NCBI GenBank assembly: GCA_040954595.2
Contig: CM082577.2
Location: forward strand, 6,944,001 to 7,008,000
From: Balanoglossus misakiensis
Lineage: Eukaryota; Hemichordata
Length of the DNA stretch: 64,000 bases
Reading direction: 5' to 3'
In this document: positions 61,687 through 64,000 of the stretch, in pieces
How positions within the stretch are numbered: position 1 is the first letter of the stretch
How the letters are laid out: each line of letters starts with the position of its first letter
The notes under the pieces: model-generated
What the model was told of the DNA's origin: nothing
Databases searched by the model: none
The model's input: the letters and a program-made list of their open reading frames with translations, nothing else
Position numbers and translations under genes: made by a program

Positions 61687-64000
61687 CTACACGAGTTCCA
61701 TCATCAGACTCTTCAGATGCCGTGCTTCGTACGTGCCCGTGTTCTTGCCCTCGTGTTTGGGTTCTTCTTCGAGGGGCTGTTCTATCAGCGCTTTGACATC
61801 CCTGCCGTACGCTGAAAGACAACAGAACGAAAATGGGTGATGATGATGATGCAGTAGCATTTGATGGATTTTAGAAACCACTGACTGATTAAGCCTCTGG
61901 TACTATTTAAAAAAGCTGACTGATCTGCCCATGTAAAAATGTACATCACATTATGCATTGTGATAACAATGCACAGATGAACACACAAGACAGACAGAAA
62001 GATGGTCCTAGCTACTCTACAAGCCTCTTCAACTACATCTGCAATAACAAAAAAATACACCTGAATATGTACAACGTTGAAGAAATACAGGAAATACTGT
62101 CAACAGGGATTTGAAATCCACTTCTGTTCGGCACTCACCTTCGCAGTGTTCAAGGAACTGTATACATTCTTGAGAGACACTGTCCCTGAGCATAATCATG
62201 TGCTTGGCCATATTTTCCAGCAATGACAAGAAACACCTTTTAGCATAGAACCATGTGTCTGTACCGAGCTGCAATGATAAAAAAGATGGAATTCTATATT
62301 TCACTTTTCGTGTGTATACAAACATAGAGAAATTCACACCGGGCATTATCTTGCGGTGTGACTTGAGTTTTATGTGTAAATAGTTACCGTACATTGGTAG
62401 TGAAATGGGATTTTTTAAAAAATATTTGCCACTTTCATTGTGAAGCAAAAAATGTCAATCAACACATCTCAGACGTAATTTAATCTATCTCCCACTGGGC
62501 CATTTCATATTCGGCTTGACATGGCTACAGAGAAGCAAAGGTCAACAGACATGCTCAGTAAGTAGGCTACAGCCACCCAATTTTACCTTTTTGTTGTACG
62601 GCTCCAGACTCTTGATAACTCTTGAGATACCAAACTCGTAGTTTCCCTTTGCACAGTAAAGTGTTCCGATGACTAAATTCACAATGCATAGATGATAGAT
62701 CTTTTTGTCCGGGTCGTCATAGGCAACCTGCTCTTCTTCTTTTTCTATCTTTCTCATCAGTTCTTCTGCCTAGAATGAAAGAATGAGAAAGGGAAATCTG
62801 AGAAGAGGAGCTTTTGATATCAGGACTCTTTGACAACACACGTCTGGGTCAACTCGCGGTAATTCTCGCAATTTACTTTTTAAAATTTTAGATCGAAAAT
62901 TAACTGCTGAAAAGCATCAACACACACAGGGCACGCTTTGTGTTTAAACAGTTGTGTACTTTTGTGTGTGTTTGCCACTCTGATAATACATGTACAGTTA
63001 CGTACCTCTTCATTTTGACTGGTCATGATGTAGGAGACACAGAGATTCGCTAAGACGATGGCACTCACGCTGAGAATCTGGGAGAAAAGTAGAAAGAAAA
63101 AGAAGAGTAAATGTTAGGAAAGATAAACTTTCAGACCAGTATTTGACGTATAACTCGACAACTTGACATTTACATGGCAGAATATACACATGCATGGTAA
63201 AATGCAAACAAATAATAAATGATATTGCAATTCTTAGATGCATGTTTAATGTCTAAGTTCTCAAACACGGAAAAGCTTTTGCGCATACTACACTTGCAAC
63301 ATTTAGAACTAATTTCTCCCACTTACGTTGTCGTAGTGCTTCTTGACGATGGGCTCATAGAAACCGGTGGCTTCTTTAAATTTGCCCTCCTGCATGAAGA
63401 GTACGTGTGCCACGTTGAGTTTCCATATGTCGTGTTCGTTGCAGAACTCCACCGACTTGCGGAAGATCTTCTCCACCTGGGCGTAGTTCTCCAAATCCCA
63501 GTAGATCTTGGCCTGGGACATCAATACTGGTATGTACCTGTCAATGTGGAGTTAGTACATCATCAAAGCATGGTGGAAATTTGGGAAACTTTGCACTAAG
63601 AAATACACATGTACATATTGATGACAAATCTGATTGTCGCATTCCTGGCTGCTTGGAGTGTGGGATCAAATTTATTCCCCTAGTACCCTGCGACAATATA
63701 TTTTTCTTGCAAACTCCACCTTTTTTCCCCACTGATTTTTGATCACACGTACCTCTCCAAGGCTTCGTCGTATTCGTTGACGACTTTCTTGACCGCTTCA
63801 TCGTCGTGATTCTGCCTAGCCTCCTGCACCTGCTTGGTCAGCTTCCGCAGCTGGTCCGTGTACTTGGACGCCATGTCGTCCAACTTGCGGTAGGCCTCCT
63901 CGGGCGCCGTCTGCTGCGTCAGGATGGCGTCGATGAAGTCGAACAGGTACTGCGTCATGTACTTGAACGTCAGGTGGGCGTTCTCCGCCAGCACGTCTGC
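61687..64000 (-). CDS. TTC30: IFT70/TTC30 intraflagellar transport protein, C-terminal half (partial)
   Basis: Six exons, read leftwards: 64000-63753 (continues beyond the window), 63537-63327, 63077-63006, 62769-62587, 62268-62139, 61811-61687, ending with TAG. All are GT-AG and in phase, 322 aa. The protein is strongly similar to human TTC30A/B throughout: ADVLAENAHLTFKYMTQYLF, QTAPEEAYRKLD, LTKQVQEARQN, SQAKIYWDLENY, RKSVEFCNEHDIWKLNVAHV, IVLANLCVSYIMTSQNEE, HLCIVNLVIGTLYCAKGNYE, LGTDTWFYAKRCFLSLLENM. These are tetratricopeptide repeats of the C-terminal half. IFT70 is a core IFT-B subunit that wraps around IFT52 in the cilium. Human TTC30 proteins are about 665 aa, so roughly 340 N-terminal residues lie to the right of the window. 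The C-terminus ends LKSLMMELV, a few residues shorter than in human. Confidence 0.97.

Overview
The window is nuclear DNA of an animal, probably a marine invertebrate (deuterostome or lophotrochozoan). Every recognised gene is a conserved bilaterian one, split by GT-AG introns (one GC-AG). Intergenic DNA is AT-leaning and rich in microsatellites and homopolymeric G/C runs. The species cannot be fixed from sequence alone. There are no operons, CRISPR arrays or prokaryotic features. I found no tRNA or rRNA by eye. Exon boundaries below were set by hand from splice signals, reading phase and family similarity. For every complete gene the exon lengths sum to an intact reading frame.

Layout: (1) 687-6037, minus: a complete LUC7-like U1 snRNP splicing factor in nine coding exons, 461 aa, with a long RS tail; its compact promoter lies at about 6040-6170. 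(2) 6.2-16.3 kb: no recognisable gene; microsatellites. (3) 16325-17023, minus: a single-coding-exon bHLH factor of the Mist1/Dimmed (BHLHA15) family with a non-coding 5' exon ending near 17613. (4) 17.7-47.0 kb: about 29 kb without a recognisable gene, with microsatellites, G/C runs, dispersed repeats and an unusual number of perfect TGACGTCA sites. (5) 47092-52153, plus: a canopy (DUF3456) secretory-pathway protein, 183 aa, five exons. (6) 53813-56965, plus: a replication protein A 70 kDa-like protein, 500 aa, four exons, without the usual RPA70N domain. (7) 57976-59729, plus: a heterotrimeric G-protein gamma subunit, closest to GNG13, 69 aa. (8) 61687-64000, minus: the last six exons of IFT70/TTC30, running off the right edge.

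The genes do not form one pathway: they cover splicing, secretory-cell transcription, ER folding, ssDNA binding, G-protein signalling and ciliary transport. Two links are worth noting. Mist1/Dimmed factors build secretory capacity and a canopy ER protein is the next gene along, though 30 kb away. LUC7L and GNG13 both lie on human 16p13.3, and LUC7L2 and BHLHA15 both lie on human chromosome 7, so part of the order may be an ancient linkage.

The less ordinary items are the RPA-like protein (altered zinc ligand set and a TGDNCTVNV stretch in its N-terminal tail), the excess of palindromic CRE and TCACGTGA sites, a 36-nt exon with a GC donor carrying the canopy CxxC, a phase-symmetric RS exon in LUC7L, and several inverted or direct repeats.
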